Below, one piece after another: positions 35,585 to 43,672 of a DNA stretch of 56,447 nt. The notes under the pieces are model-generated. The model was given only the letters and a program-made list of their open reading frames with translations. It had not been told where the DNA came from and made no database searches. The position numbers and the translations under genes were made by a program. The DNA lies in contig DAIDGQ010000026.1 in the NCBI GenBank assembly GCA_027452215.1, forward strand, positions 1 through 56,447. The letters run 5' to 3'. Within the stretch, counting starts at the first letter, position 1. Each line of letters starts with the position of its first letter. The DNA is from Granulicella sp. GTDB lineage: Bacteria; Acidobacteriota; Terriglobia; Terriglobales; Acidobacteriaceae.

Positions 35585-36865
35585 GTGAACAACCAATCGC
35601 CACCACCAACGAACCCTCCCGCCCCCATCGCTCCTCTCAACAAGGGTCTCGGATTTGCGCCGCACGCCATCCACCGCGACAACATCGCCGCTCTCGGATG
35701 GAACCTTCTGCGAGAGGACCTCAGCCTTCCCACCGCCGTCCTCTATCAGGAAAAATTGCTGCACAACCTCAACTGGATGCAGCAATTCATCACGGCCTAC
35801 GGAGTCAAGCTCGCACCCCACGGCAAGACCACCATGGCCCCCCGCCTCTTCGACCTGCAACTACAGGGAGGTGCCTGGGGCATCACACTCGCGACCGCGC
35901 ACCAGACCCTCGTCGCCTACACTCACGGCGTCCGCCGCATCCTCATGGCCAACCAACTCGTCGGTAAAGAAAACATGGCCATCATCGGACGCCTCCTCCG
36001 CGATCCCGACTTCGAATTCTATTGCCTCGTCGATTCACCGGAGCAGATCGATCAGCTAGGCACCTTCTATTCACAGCAGCGCCAGCGCCTCAACGTACTT
36101 CTCGAACTAGGCGTCCCCGGCGGCCGCGCCGGCATTCGCACCGACCAGCAACTGCACTCCGTCCTCGCCGCATTGTCTCGCTGGACCAACACCATCGCGC
36201 TTTGCGGAATCGAGATCTACGAAGGTGTCCTCGACAGCGAACCCTCCATCCGAACCTTCCTGCAACACGCCGTCACCCTCACCCGCAAGCTCGCCGCCGA
36301 CGCGCGCTTCGAGCGCCATCCCATCCTCCTCTCCGGCGCCGGCTCCGCCTGGTACGACGTCGTCGCCGACGTCTTCTCCTCTGCTAACTTCGGCGACTCC
36401 CTTGACATCGTCCTTCGCCCCGGCTGCTACCTCACCCACGACATCGGAGCCTATCGCCACGCGCAGACAAGCATCCTCGAGCGCAACCCCATCGCGCGCC
36501 GCATGAGCTCCAGTCTTCTCCCCGCGCTGCACGTCTGGGCCTACGTTCAATCCGTCCCGGAGCCCGACAAGGCCATCATCGCCATGGGCAAACGCGACGC
36601 TGCCTTCGACTCCGGCCTGCCCGTCCCCGCACTTCACTACAGGCCCGGCGACCGCGCCCCGCGCCCCGCATCGCAACACTGGGCCATCACAAAAATGATG
36701 GATCAGCACGCCTACCTGCACCTCGCCGAGCACGACGATCTCCGCGTCGGAGACATGATCGGCTTCGACATCGCGCACCCCTGTCTCACCTTCGACAAGT
36801 GGCGCACCCTGCCCATCCTCAACGCCCACTACGACGTCGTCGACATCGTCGAAACCTTCTTCTGA
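35585..36865 (+). CDS. PLP- and zinc-dependent amino-acid deaminase/aldolase (DSD1/D-threonine aldolase family)
   Basis: Fold-type III PLP enzyme of 426 residues. GTG 35585 is chosen because GAGGAGAG stands upstream; the frame is open to a TTG at 35558. The alanine-racemase-like barrel carries the PLP Lys81 in LAPHGKTTMAP. The C-terminal DSD1-like domain shows FDIAHPCLTFDKW, where His and Cys are the zinc ligands seen in D-serine dehydratase/D-threonine aldolase. Such enzymes dehydrate or cleave D-serine/D-threonine-type substrates. It diverges from D-aminoacylase with only 82 bp between starts, so the two are probably co-regulated; RidA would clear its enamine product. Confidence 0.87.
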   Translation: MNNQSPPPTNPPAPIAPLNKGLGFAPHAIHRDNIAALGWNLLREDLSLPTAVLYQEKLLHNLNWMQQFITAYGVKLAPHGKTTMAPRLFDLQLQGGAWGITLATAHQTLVAYTHGVRRILMANQLVGKENMAIIGRLLRDPDFEFYCLVDSPEQIDQLGTFYSQQRQRLNVLLELGVPGGRAGIRTDQQLHSVLAALSRWTNTIALCGIEIYEGVLDSEPSIRTFLQHAVTLTRKLAADARFERHPILLSGAGSAWYDVVADVFSSANFGDSLDIVLRPGCYLTHDIGAYRHAQTSILERNPIARRMSSSLLPALHVWAYVQSVPEPDKAIIAMGKRDAAFDSGLPVPALHYRPGDRAPRPASQHWAITKMMDQHAYLHLAEHDDLRVGDMIGFDIAHPCLTFDKWRTLPILNAHYDVVDIVETFF

Positions 36866-36879
36866 TCACCGCGCACCGC

Positions 36880-38112
36880 CTACGCAATCAGCCTCTCTTC
36901 AATCGCCGCCAGGCTAACCGAGATGGCTCCATACAACTGCGCCTGCGTCCCAAGCGAGCTCGAAATGATCTTCGGCCGAGCAAACTCGTTCTCGCGAAGC
37001 ATCGTTTCTGTAGCGACACAAAGCGCTCGGTGGCTGCCGATTCCACCCCCTAGCACGACCAGTTCCGGATCCAACACCAGCGCCAGCTCCGACACGCAAT
37101 CCGCAAGCACTCTCGCCGTATACTCCACGACCTCCGCAGCCAGCGCATGTCCATCCGCCGCCAGATCGAAGATCTCCGTGGCCCGCAAATCAGTCCGTCC
37201 CTCCTGCTTCTTTCGTCGCGTCCGCAGCAACCGCCGCCACTCTGCTTCAATCCCCGCACCGCCGATCGCGCGATCCAACTGTCCAGTCGACTGCACCCGC
37301 AACGGCTGGCGTTCCTCGCCCCTCCGCCCCATGTAGCCAATCTCGCCTGCACTCCAGTTCGCTCCGCGGTACGCTCGTCCCCGCAGAAAAATCCCTGCGC
37401 CCAACCCCGTTCCAAGAGCGATGAAAACAAAGTCCCCAATGCCCTCCGCAGCGCCCCTCCACTGCTCGCCAATCGCCGCAAGATTCGTGTCATTCTCCAC
37501 CGCAGCAGGAATACCCATCGACGCCTCGATCATCGCTCGCAGCGGCACCTCACTCCATCCGCTAAGGTTCGGAGCAGACACCACCACGCCCGCCTCCACG
37601 TTCGTTATCCCCGGCGCCCCCGCCGTGATGTGCAGAATCCTTTTCATCGGAATCTTCGCCTCCTTGCACAGCGCGGCAAGCCCCTTGCGCATCAGCGCAC
37701 ACACCGCTCGCGGCGTCCGCTGATGCGCCGCAAAGTCCGCCGACCACTGCGCGACCAACGCGCCATTCAAGTCCGCAAGCATCATCCGCAGACTCGTCCC
37801 CCCGATGTCCGCTCCCGCGACAAACGCATGACGAGCCTGAAACCGAAGCAGCCCCGGAGGCCGGCCCCCCTTCGACTCTCCGTCTCCGATGTACTTGACC
37901 AATCCGCGCGCTTCCAGCAGCGCAACCGCACTCGAGATCGTAGGCGCGCTCAATCCGGAAAGCCGCACCAGGTCCGCCTTTGAGCAAGGATCATGCTCCC
38001 GCAGCAGCCGCAGCAAGACCCGCGCATTTCCCCGCCGAAGGTGCTCCGGTCGAGACGGGCTAGCCTCGCTCTCGGGAGCGTACTGCACCGCCTTAGATCG
38101 CGAAGAACGCAT
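36880..38112 (-). CDS. ROK-family transcriptional regulator (NagC/XylR type)
   Basis: Regulator of 410 residues. A winged HTH occupies about residues 22-80 (RRGNARVLLRLLREHDPCSK, SGLSAPTISSAVALLEARGLV). The ROK domain follows with AGADIGGTSLRMML, the VENDTNLAAIGE segment and ALGTGLGAGIFL. The usual zinc-binding CxCGxxGCxE motif is absent, replaced by GYMGRRGEERQPLRVQ, so effector handling may differ from NagC. It lies tail to tail with the DSD1-like gene, 14 bp apart, and probably controls the D-amino-acid genes or the APC permease; a motif is shared with the latter. Confidence 0.86.
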   Translation of the reverse strand: MRSSRSKAVQYAPESEASPSRPEHLRRGNARVLLRLLREHDPCSKADLVRLSGLSAPTISSAVALLEARGLVKYIGDGESKGGRPPGLLRFQARHAFVAGADIGGTSLRMMLADLNGALVAQWSADFAAHQRTPRAVCALMRKGLAALCKEAKIPMKRILHITAGAPGITNVEAGVVVSAPNLSGWSEVPLRAMIEASMGIPAAVENDTNLAAIGEQWRGAAEGIGDFVFIALGTGLGAGIFLRGRAYRGANWSAGEIGYMGRRGEERQPLRVQSTGQLDRAIGGAGIEAEWRRLLRTRRKKQEGRTDLRATEIFDLAADGHALAAEVVEYTARVLADCVSELALVLDPELVVLGGGIGSHRALCVATETMLRENEFARPKIISSSLGTQAQLYGAISVSLAAIEERLIA

Positions 38113-38158
38113 AGCGATAGCTGACCTCCGACACCATCATAACCCAGTTCCTAAAGTA

Positions 38159-38170
38159 TCCTTACAAAGT
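38159..38170 (-). promoter_or_regulatory. ACTTTGTAAGGA motif before the ROK regulator
   Basis: On the reverse strand ACTTTGTAAGGA is followed closely by a second ACTTTA, giving a direct repeat about 47 bp upstream of the ROK start codon. ACTTTGTAAAGA occurs at 40999-41010 before the APC permease. A common regulator is possible. Confidence 0.3.
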
Positions 38171-38256
38171 CTCCAGCAGCCCAACATCTCACCCGCCCGG
38201 TCCCGCTGGCGACCACCGCGATCGCCGTCCAGCGTCCCGCCCCTAATCCCCACCGT

Positions 38257-39357
38257 CTACCGAACCGCGGCTCGTCTCCCCTTAGCCGGAACCCGTTGTG
38301 TTGAATCCCTCTCGACCAGCTCCGGAGGCATCGTATGCAACAGGTTCGACCCCACAGGCCCATCCTTCGGGCTCTCCATCGCCTCCAGAACAAGCCTCGT
38401 TGCAAGCTTCCCCATATCCATCATGGGCTGCCGAATCGTCGTAATGCCCGGAGTAGTAATGCCAGCCAGCGGAATATCGTCGAACCCGATCACCGAGCAA
38501 TCCTCAGGAACGCGCCGGCCCGCCTTCCACAGCGCACGCATCACTCCCAGCGCCGTGTAGTCATCAAAGGCCAGGATCGCGCTAAACTTCAGTCCCGTCT
38601 CTATGAACCCATTCGTCAACCGAACGCCCCCGTCAAAGCTGGAGTTCGGATCCATCGCCGAGAGCAGTTGCGACGTCAGCCGAGGCTCAAGCTGCAGGCC
38701 CACCTCCGCCGCAAATCTCTGGATGCCCTCCCATCGCCGCGTGCTGTCGTTCATCTCCTCCGGCCCGCGCAGCACGGCAATCTGCCGATGCCCCAGCGCG
38801 TAAAGATGTTGCATCGCCGCATACCCTCCCTCTTCGTTGTTCACCACCACCGATTGAATCGAATTCTGCGTAAGGTCGCGCCCCACAACCACCGTGGGAA
38901 TCACGCTGTTCGCAACCTTCGAGAGAGGATCGATATCGGCAAACAGCCAGTTCGCCACCACCACCAGCCCTTCGACCCGACGCTCGATCAACATCTCCAG
39001 GTAGCGCTCAAACTGATCGCGACGATTGTCCGCATCGATAATGATCGGCAGATACGCCGTCGGATAAAGCGTATGCTCGATCCCTCGCAGCAGCGAGATG
39101 CAAAACGGATCGGAGATATCGAAGACCAGAACTCCAATCGTGTCGCTGCGCCGGCGCCGAAGCGAGCGAGCGAACGCATCCGGGTGATACCCCATCTCCT
39201 GCGCCGTCTTTCGAATATGGTCCTTCGTCTTCAGCGCGACATAGCGCGACAGAGGTGCATCATTCAACACGATCGACACCGACGATGTCGAAAATCCGCT
39301 GGCCCGCGCGACGTCCAGCAGGGTCACGCGTTTGAACGGAGAAGTCTTCTTTGCCAC
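38257..39357 (-). CDS. LacI-family transcriptional regulator
   Basis: Repressor of 366 residues. The HTH and hinge span about residues 8-65 (RVTLLDVARASGFSTSSVSIVLN, then YHPDAFARSLRRRR). The periplasmic-binding-protein-like sensor follows: TIGVLVFDISDPFCISLLRGIE, VVVANW, GHRQIAVLRGP and CSVIGFDDIPLAGITTPGITTIRQP. LacI proteins of this type respond to sugars. A half-site of the TTCCAACG(T/A)TTGAA element overlaps its predicted promoter, so this protein may be autoregulated and act on TonB receptor 1 and the glycosidase at 41288. Target assignment is inference. Confidence 0.9.
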   Translation of the reverse strand: MAKKTSPFKRVTLLDVARASGFSTSSVSIVLNDAPLSRYVALKTKDHIRKTAQEMGYHPDAFARSLRRRRSDTIGVLVFDISDPFCISLLRGIEHTLYPTAYLPIIIDADNRRDQFERYLEMLIERRVEGLVVVANWLFADIDPLSKVANSVIPTVVVGRDLTQNSIQSVVVNNEEGGYAAMQHLYALGHRQIAVLRGPEEMNDSTRRWEGIQRFAAEVGLQLEPRLTSQLLSAMDPNSSFDGGVRLTNGFIETGLKFSAILAFDDYTALGVMRALWKAGRRVPEDCSVIGFDDIPLAGITTPGITTIRQPMMDMGKLATRLVLEAMESPKDGPVGSNLLHTMPPELVERDSTQRVPAKGRRAAVR

Positions 39358-39391
39358 GATATTGCCTCGATGTGGATCTCAAGCCGCCTCT

Positions 39392-39423
39392 ATTATCCAT
39401 GCCTCCGATGAAGAACTCCAACG
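39392..39423 (-). promoter_or_regulatory. Predicted LacI promoter with operator half-site
   Basis: Reverse-strand TTGGAG (39416-39421), an 18-bp spacer and GATAAT (39392-39397) form a plausible promoter 35 bp before the LacI start. CGTTGGA (39417-39423) is identical to half of the 15889 and 41254 near-palindromes and overlaps the -35. Confidence 0.4.
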
Positions 39424-39561
39424 AAGACCACTGTGCGGATTGGATCGGAAACTGTGTCGATTACTCCCGCAACCCGCGCAACGTATCGCAGGTCAAACTG
39501 CATGCTGAAAGCGAAGCGAAGACTCTATCGCTAAAGCTCGTCGTCGCGGACCATCGTCGCA

Positions 39562-40959
39562 TCATGGCTCGGTCGCCCCCATCGCATCCAGGTCCGGTAG
39601 CCGGTCCGTTCCTCCCTCGACGCGCCGCATAATATAGTGCAGCGCAAGCCCAATCAAAATCCAGATCACTCCCAGCATCTGCGCCTTGTGATTCAAATTA
39701 AGCCAGATAAACGCGCTCACCGCGAAGCCAAGAAACGGCATCGTCGCTGCAAGAAACACCTTATTCTCTGAACGAAACTTGTAGTGAATCAACGCCGCGG
39801 CATTCACTCCCATAAACGCGATGAAGGCCCCAAAGTTGAGCAGCTCCGCTCCACTCTGGTAGGTCATCATAAACACGCCCACCAGCGTACACACGCCCAC
39901 AATGATCACATTGTTGCGAGGAATTCCATTGCGTTTATCGACGGCTCCGAAGATCCGTTCAGGCAGCGCCTTCGCTCGTCCCATGCCATACAGCAAGCGT
40001 GCCGCGCCAAATTGAGCAGCCATGCCCGACCCGAAGTTTGCCACCAGCAGCGTCGCGTTCAGCACGTGAAATAGCACCGCTCCGCCAATCCTCTTCGCCA
40101 CAAATACATACGCCGTATCGATCATCGATTCCGGAAACGGAGTGTGCGCCGGCCACACCAGCTGCGCCACATACACCTCAATCGCCGACAGGATCCCAAT
40201 CACAAGGCAGGTATAAACCGTCGCCAGCATAATATTTCGGCGAGGATTCTCCACCTCCTCCGACATCGTCGAGATACCGTCAAAGCCAATGTAGGTAAGC
40301 ACCGCAATCGACGTTCCGCGGAACACCCGCGACGGTGCAAACGTCGTCCGGTCATAGAAGGGAAGCAGCCATTGCCCGGCGATCGGCCGCACCACCAGTG
40401 CGATGTAGTGGATCGCCTCCGCCAAGAAGACCAGGACCACAAGGCTCATCACCAGCGCCAGCAACGCATTCGTGCGCCCCGAGCTCTTCACCCCGCGCAG
40501 ATTGAGCACCGTAAACAGGATCACGAAAGACACCGCCCAAGCCGCATACGGAACGCTCGGCAGTACATTCTGCGCCGCCGCACTGCACCATATCGCGCAG
40601 ATGATCGGGTTCAGCAGATAGTCCATCAGCATCGACCAGCCCACAACATAGCCCGCCAGCGGATGCAGTTCCTTCCCCACATACGTGTACGCGGATCCCG
40701 CGCTCGGATACACGCGAGCCATTCGTCCATAGCTAACCGCGGTAAACAACATCGCGACCATCGCGATCAGGATCGTCGTCACCACATGTCCGCCGGCAAC
40801 ATTGCTCACCACGCCATAGATGCCCATCGGTGCCGTGGGCTGGATAATAATGATGCCGTAGACAATCAGGTGCCATAGCTTGAGCGACCGCTGCAAGCCA
40901 GCTCTTCGGTCATCCACCGCTGCGCTCAGTCCTTCACTCGCCCCATCGTCTGATACCAA
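39562..40959 (-). CDS. APC-family amino acid permease
   Basis: Inner-membrane permease of 465 residues with about twelve hydrophobic segments. The start of the transport core (SLKLWHLIVYGIIIIQPTAPMGIYG) and SYGRMARVYPSAGSAYTYVGKEL are hallmarks of the amino acid-polyamine-organocation superfamily, close to the YgjI/putrescine-type groups. Substrate is probably an amino acid or amine. The TTG start is supported by AGGAGA 5 nt upstream and no ATG lies nearby. It may supply the D-amino-acid unit upstream, but the LacI gene lies between them. Confidence 0.87.
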   Translation of the reverse strand: MVSDDGASEGLSAAVDDRRAGLQRSLKLWHLIVYGIIIIQPTAPMGIYGVVSNVAGGHVVTTILIAMVAMLFTAVSYGRMARVYPSAGSAYTYVGKELHPLAGYVVGWSMLMDYLLNPIICAIWCSAAAQNVLPSVPYAAWAVSFVILFTVLNLRGVKSSGRTNALLALVMSLVVLVFLAEAIHYIALVVRPIAGQWLLPFYDRTTFAPSRVFRGTSIAVLTYIGFDGISTMSEEVENPRRNIMLATVYTCLVIGILSAIEVYVAQLVWPAHTPFPESMIDTAYVFVAKRIGGAVLFHVLNATLLVANFGSGMAAQFGAARLLYGMGRAKALPERIFGAVDKRNGIPRNNVIIVGVCTLVGVFMMTYQSGAELLNFGAFIAFMGVNAAALIHYKFRSENKVFLAATMPFLGFAVSAFIWLNLNHKAQMLGVIWILIGLALHYIMRRVEGGTDRLPDLDAMGATEP

Positions 40960-41223
40960 TCTGCTCTCCTGTCTCGTACTGACGTTCCCAGTGCTCCCAC
41001 TTTGTAAAGAACCTTCACTATGTCAGCTACGGCCGCACCGGCAGAACTCCATTCCCCGTCGCGCTGCCTTCAGCTTGCCGCAGGAATGCACTCCATCTCA
41101 ACACGAAGCATAACCCGCGCATACGTCTACCGTCCCCATACGTTACGGCTTACATCCGCGCACATCTCACGCTCACGGTCTCCTCCATAAGAAGGTTGCA
41201 GGCCAACCTCCTGAAGGTAACAA

Positions 41224-41252
41224 TTGACTTTGCTTTCCTAAATCAATATCGT
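41224..41252 (+). promoter_or_regulatory. Predicted sigma70 promoter of the glycosidase gene
   Basis: TTGACT (41224-41229), a 17-bp spacer and TATCGT (41247-41252), about 36 bp upstream of the GTG start. The near-palindrome at 41254-41267 begins 2 bp after the -10, and AAGGAGG (41275-41281) is a near-ideal Shine-Dalgarno 6 nt from the GTG. Confidence 0.6.
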
Positions 41253-41253
41253 A

Positions 41254-41267
41254 TTCCAACGATTGAA
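41254..41267. promoter_or_regulatory. Near-palindromic operator TTCCAACGATTGAA
   Basis: One base different from the element at 15889-15902. It lies directly downstream of a predicted -10, at the transcription start region, a classic place for a repressor. Confidence 0.55.
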
Positions 41268-41287
41268 TACTCACAAGGAGGCACATC

Positions 41288-43579
41288 GTGCGCTTCATCC
41301 CGCATTGGAGTCGTCCGGCGAAAATCTCAAACCTCACCGTCTGTACCGCTCGTCTCCCTCTCAACACCGCACGCTGCGCTGTGCTTCTCGCCGCGGTCGC
41401 GCTCCTCCCTCTCTCGCTTCAATCGCAGACCATCCGCGTCGATATCACGCCCACTCATGCGACCAACAGCTTTGTCCCGAAAGAGTCGCTCGGCGCAGGC
41501 ATCGACCGCATCCCCGTCGCCGCCATCGACCACGATCTAACCCCCGCCACCCTCGACCGAGTCTTCGCCGCCGGCTGGCAGCCCGTGACCTATCGCCAAA
41601 ACACGGACCTCGTCGTCGAGGCCTGGCACTGGAACGCCGATGGCAAGTGGAGCGAGCCCGGCAGCCAGGGCTACTTCACCAGCTCAACCAACTCCACGCA
41701 GCCCATCCGCTACTCCTATGGATTCGCGTTGCCTCATCGCGGAGTCACCCACAACGACGGCACCGGCAACGTCGGTTACTCGCGTCTCACCGACGGCGAT
41801 GAGGTCTCCTACTGGAAGAGCAATCCCTACCTCACCAGCCGCTTCACCGGCGAAGACGATGCCCTCCATCCCCAGTGGGTCATCCTCGATCTGAACGACG
41901 AGCAGCTCGTCGACACCATCAAAATCGCATGGGCCGCGCCCTTCGCAACCACCTATCTCGTCCAGTATTGGAGCGGCCCCGTCGACCCCGACGGCAAGAT
42001 CTTCGGCGACCCCATCCACTACCCCACAAAGGGAGCGTGGAGCACCTTCGCTCACGGCGCCATCTCCTCCGGCAGTGGCGCCAGCGCCCCTCTGCGACTC
42101 TCCGATTTCCCCGTGCACACCCGCTACATCCGCATCTGGATGACGCACTCCTCCAACACCTGCGACACCCACGATGCCTCTGACCCGCGCAACTGTGTCG
42201 GCTACGCGATCCGCGAAATCTACATGGGGACCACGTCCTCCGACGGCGTCTTTCATGATCTCTTGCGTCACACTCCAGACCAGGAGCAGGCCCCGACTTA
42301 CGCCTCTTCGACCGACCCCTGGCACGACGCGAAGAGCCGCGTCAATGACAGGGAAGCGCAGGTTGGTTTCGATCTCTTCTTCCAGAGCGGAGTCACACAG
42401 AAGCTGCCCGCCGTCGTCCCCGTCGCCATGCTCTACGACAATCCCGACAACGCCGCCGCCGAGATTCGCTATCTCGAAGATCACAAATATCCCATCTCCT
42501 ACGTCGAGATGGGAGAGGAAGCCGACGGCCAGTACATGCTGCCCGAAGACTATGGAGCCCTCTATCTTCAGTATGCCGACGCCGTCCATCGCGTCGACCC
42601 AACCCTCAAGCTCGGCGGCCCCTCTTTCCAGGGAGTCAATCAGGATATCGAGACCTGGCCCGACAGCCTCGGACGAACCTCCTGGCTCACTCGCTTCCTC
42701 GACTACCTCAAGTCTCACGGCCGCATGCAGGACCTCCAGTTCTTCTCCTTCGAGCACTATCCGTTCGAGCCCTGCCGCACCAGCTGGGCCACGCTCTATG
42801 AAGAGCCCGAGTTCGTCACGCACATCATGGACGTCTGGCACAACGACGGCGTGCCCAAAAACATCCCGATGTTCATCACCGAAACGAACCTCTCCTCCGC
42901 CGCCTCCGAACCCTACATGGATACATTCGGTGGCCTGTGGCTTGCCGATTTCATCGGCTCCTTCCTCAGCGCCGGCGGCAACGCCGTCTATTATTTCCAC
43001 TACCTTCCGCTGCAGATGGAGCGAGGCTGCAACGGATCAGCAGGAACCTTCGGCATGTTCACCGTCGATCAGGACTACAAGATTAAGCAGCCTCTCTCGC
43101 AATTTTTCGCGAGCGAGATGATCAATCACGATTGGCTCAACATGACGGGAGCCGCGCATCGAACCTTCCCCACCACTTCCGACATGCACGACGACGCCGG
43201 TCACACCTTCGTCACCGCGTACGCCGTCAAGCGTCCCGATGGCGAGTGGTCCATCCTGCTGATCAACAAGTCGCAGCAGACCAGTCAGACCGTGCATCTC
43301 GTCTTCGAAGATCAAGACACCAACGCCAGCACATTCCTCTCCGGAGAAATCCACGAAGCCATCTTTGGCAGTCAGCAATACCATTGGCACCCGGAGCAAC
43401 AGGACTTCAACGCGCATCCACCTCTATCGACGGATCTCTCTGCCAACCAAAATTCGCAAGGCCACGCCGACCCCGACGGCCCAATCCTCAGAAGCACGCT
43501 GCATGCCGGCAAGGACACCACATTCCAAATTCCGGCAGCGTCCATCGTTGTCCTTCGAGGGCACATTGCCGTGCCCTGA
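41288..43579 (+). CDS. Secreted clan-A-like glycoside hydrolase with inserted discoidin-like domain
   Basis: Exported protein of 763 residues with a long basic n-region and signal core AVLLAAVALLPLSLQ. The order seems to be: N-terminal strand region with FVPKESLGAGIDR (about 60-80), a discoidin (F5/8C-like) insert at about 160-320 (HPQWVILDLNDEQLVDTIKI, then HTRYIRIWMTHSS and AIREIYMG), a TIM-barrel, and a C-terminal beta-sandwich. A candidate acid/base Glu lies at 409-410 (VEMGEEADGQY) and a nucleophile at Glu532 (MFITETN), matching the two-Glu plan of clan A (GH39/GH79-like). No CAZy family can be assigned by eye. The GH2 gene follows after 93 bp. Confidence 0.75.
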   Translation: MRFIPHWSRPAKISNLTVCTARLPLNTARCAVLLAAVALLPLSLQSQTIRVDITPTHATNSFVPKESLGAGIDRIPVAAIDHDLTPATLDRVFAAGWQPVTYRQNTDLVVEAWHWNADGKWSEPGSQGYFTSSTNSTQPIRYSYGFALPHRGVTHNDGTGNVGYSRLTDGDEVSYWKSNPYLTSRFTGEDDALHPQWVILDLNDEQLVDTIKIAWAAPFATTYLVQYWSGPVDPDGKIFGDPIHYPTKGAWSTFAHGAISSGSGASAPLRLSDFPVHTRYIRIWMTHSSNTCDTHDASDPRNCVGYAIREIYMGTTSSDGVFHDLLRHTPDQEQAPTYASSTDPWHDAKSRVNDREAQVGFDLFFQSGVTQKLPAVVPVAMLYDNPDNAAAEIRYLEDHKYPISYVEMGEEADGQYMLPEDYGALYLQYADAVHRVDPTLKLGGPSFQGVNQDIETWPDSLGRTSWLTRFLDYLKSHGRMQDLQFFSFEHYPFEPCRTSWATLYEEPEFVTHIMDVWHNDGVPKNIPMFITETNLSSAASEPYMDTFGGLWLADFIGSFLSAGGNAVYYFHYLPLQMERGCNGSAGTFGMFTVDQDYKIKQPLSQFFASEMINHDWLNMTGAAHRTFPTTSDMHDDAGHTFVTAYAVKRPDGEWSILLINKSQQTSQTVHLVFEDQDTNASTFLSGEIHEAIFGSQQYHWHPEQQDFNAHPPLSTDLSANQNSQGHADPDGPILRSTLHAGKDTTFQIPAASIVVLRGHIAVP

Positions 43580-43639
43580 TGCGTCCATCGTGCTCCCCGA
43601 CGCGTCCATCGTGCTCCCTGATGCGTCCATCGTGCTCCC
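43577..43639. repeat. Three tandem 21-bp repeats starting at the glycosidase stop codon
   Basis: Units at 43577-43597, 43598-43618 and 43619-43639. Units 1 and 3 are identical; unit 2 differs by two bases. Each contains GCGTCCATCGTGCTCCC, and the same GCGTCCATCGTTGTCC-like text ends the gene (around 43540-43555), so the array may have grown from the coding end. Confidence 0.92.
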
Positions 43640-43672
43640 TCAACTCAACGCCGCAGACGGAGAACTCCCGCA

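Larger units (their letters stand above)
40960..41287. other. 328-bp divergent regulatory region (APC permease / glycosidase)
   Basis: No gene is seen. The left part carries the APC Shine-Dalgarno and the ACTTTGTAAAGA motif at 40999-41010; the right part carries the promoter, operator and Shine-Dalgarno of the glycosidase gene. Confidence 0.6.
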
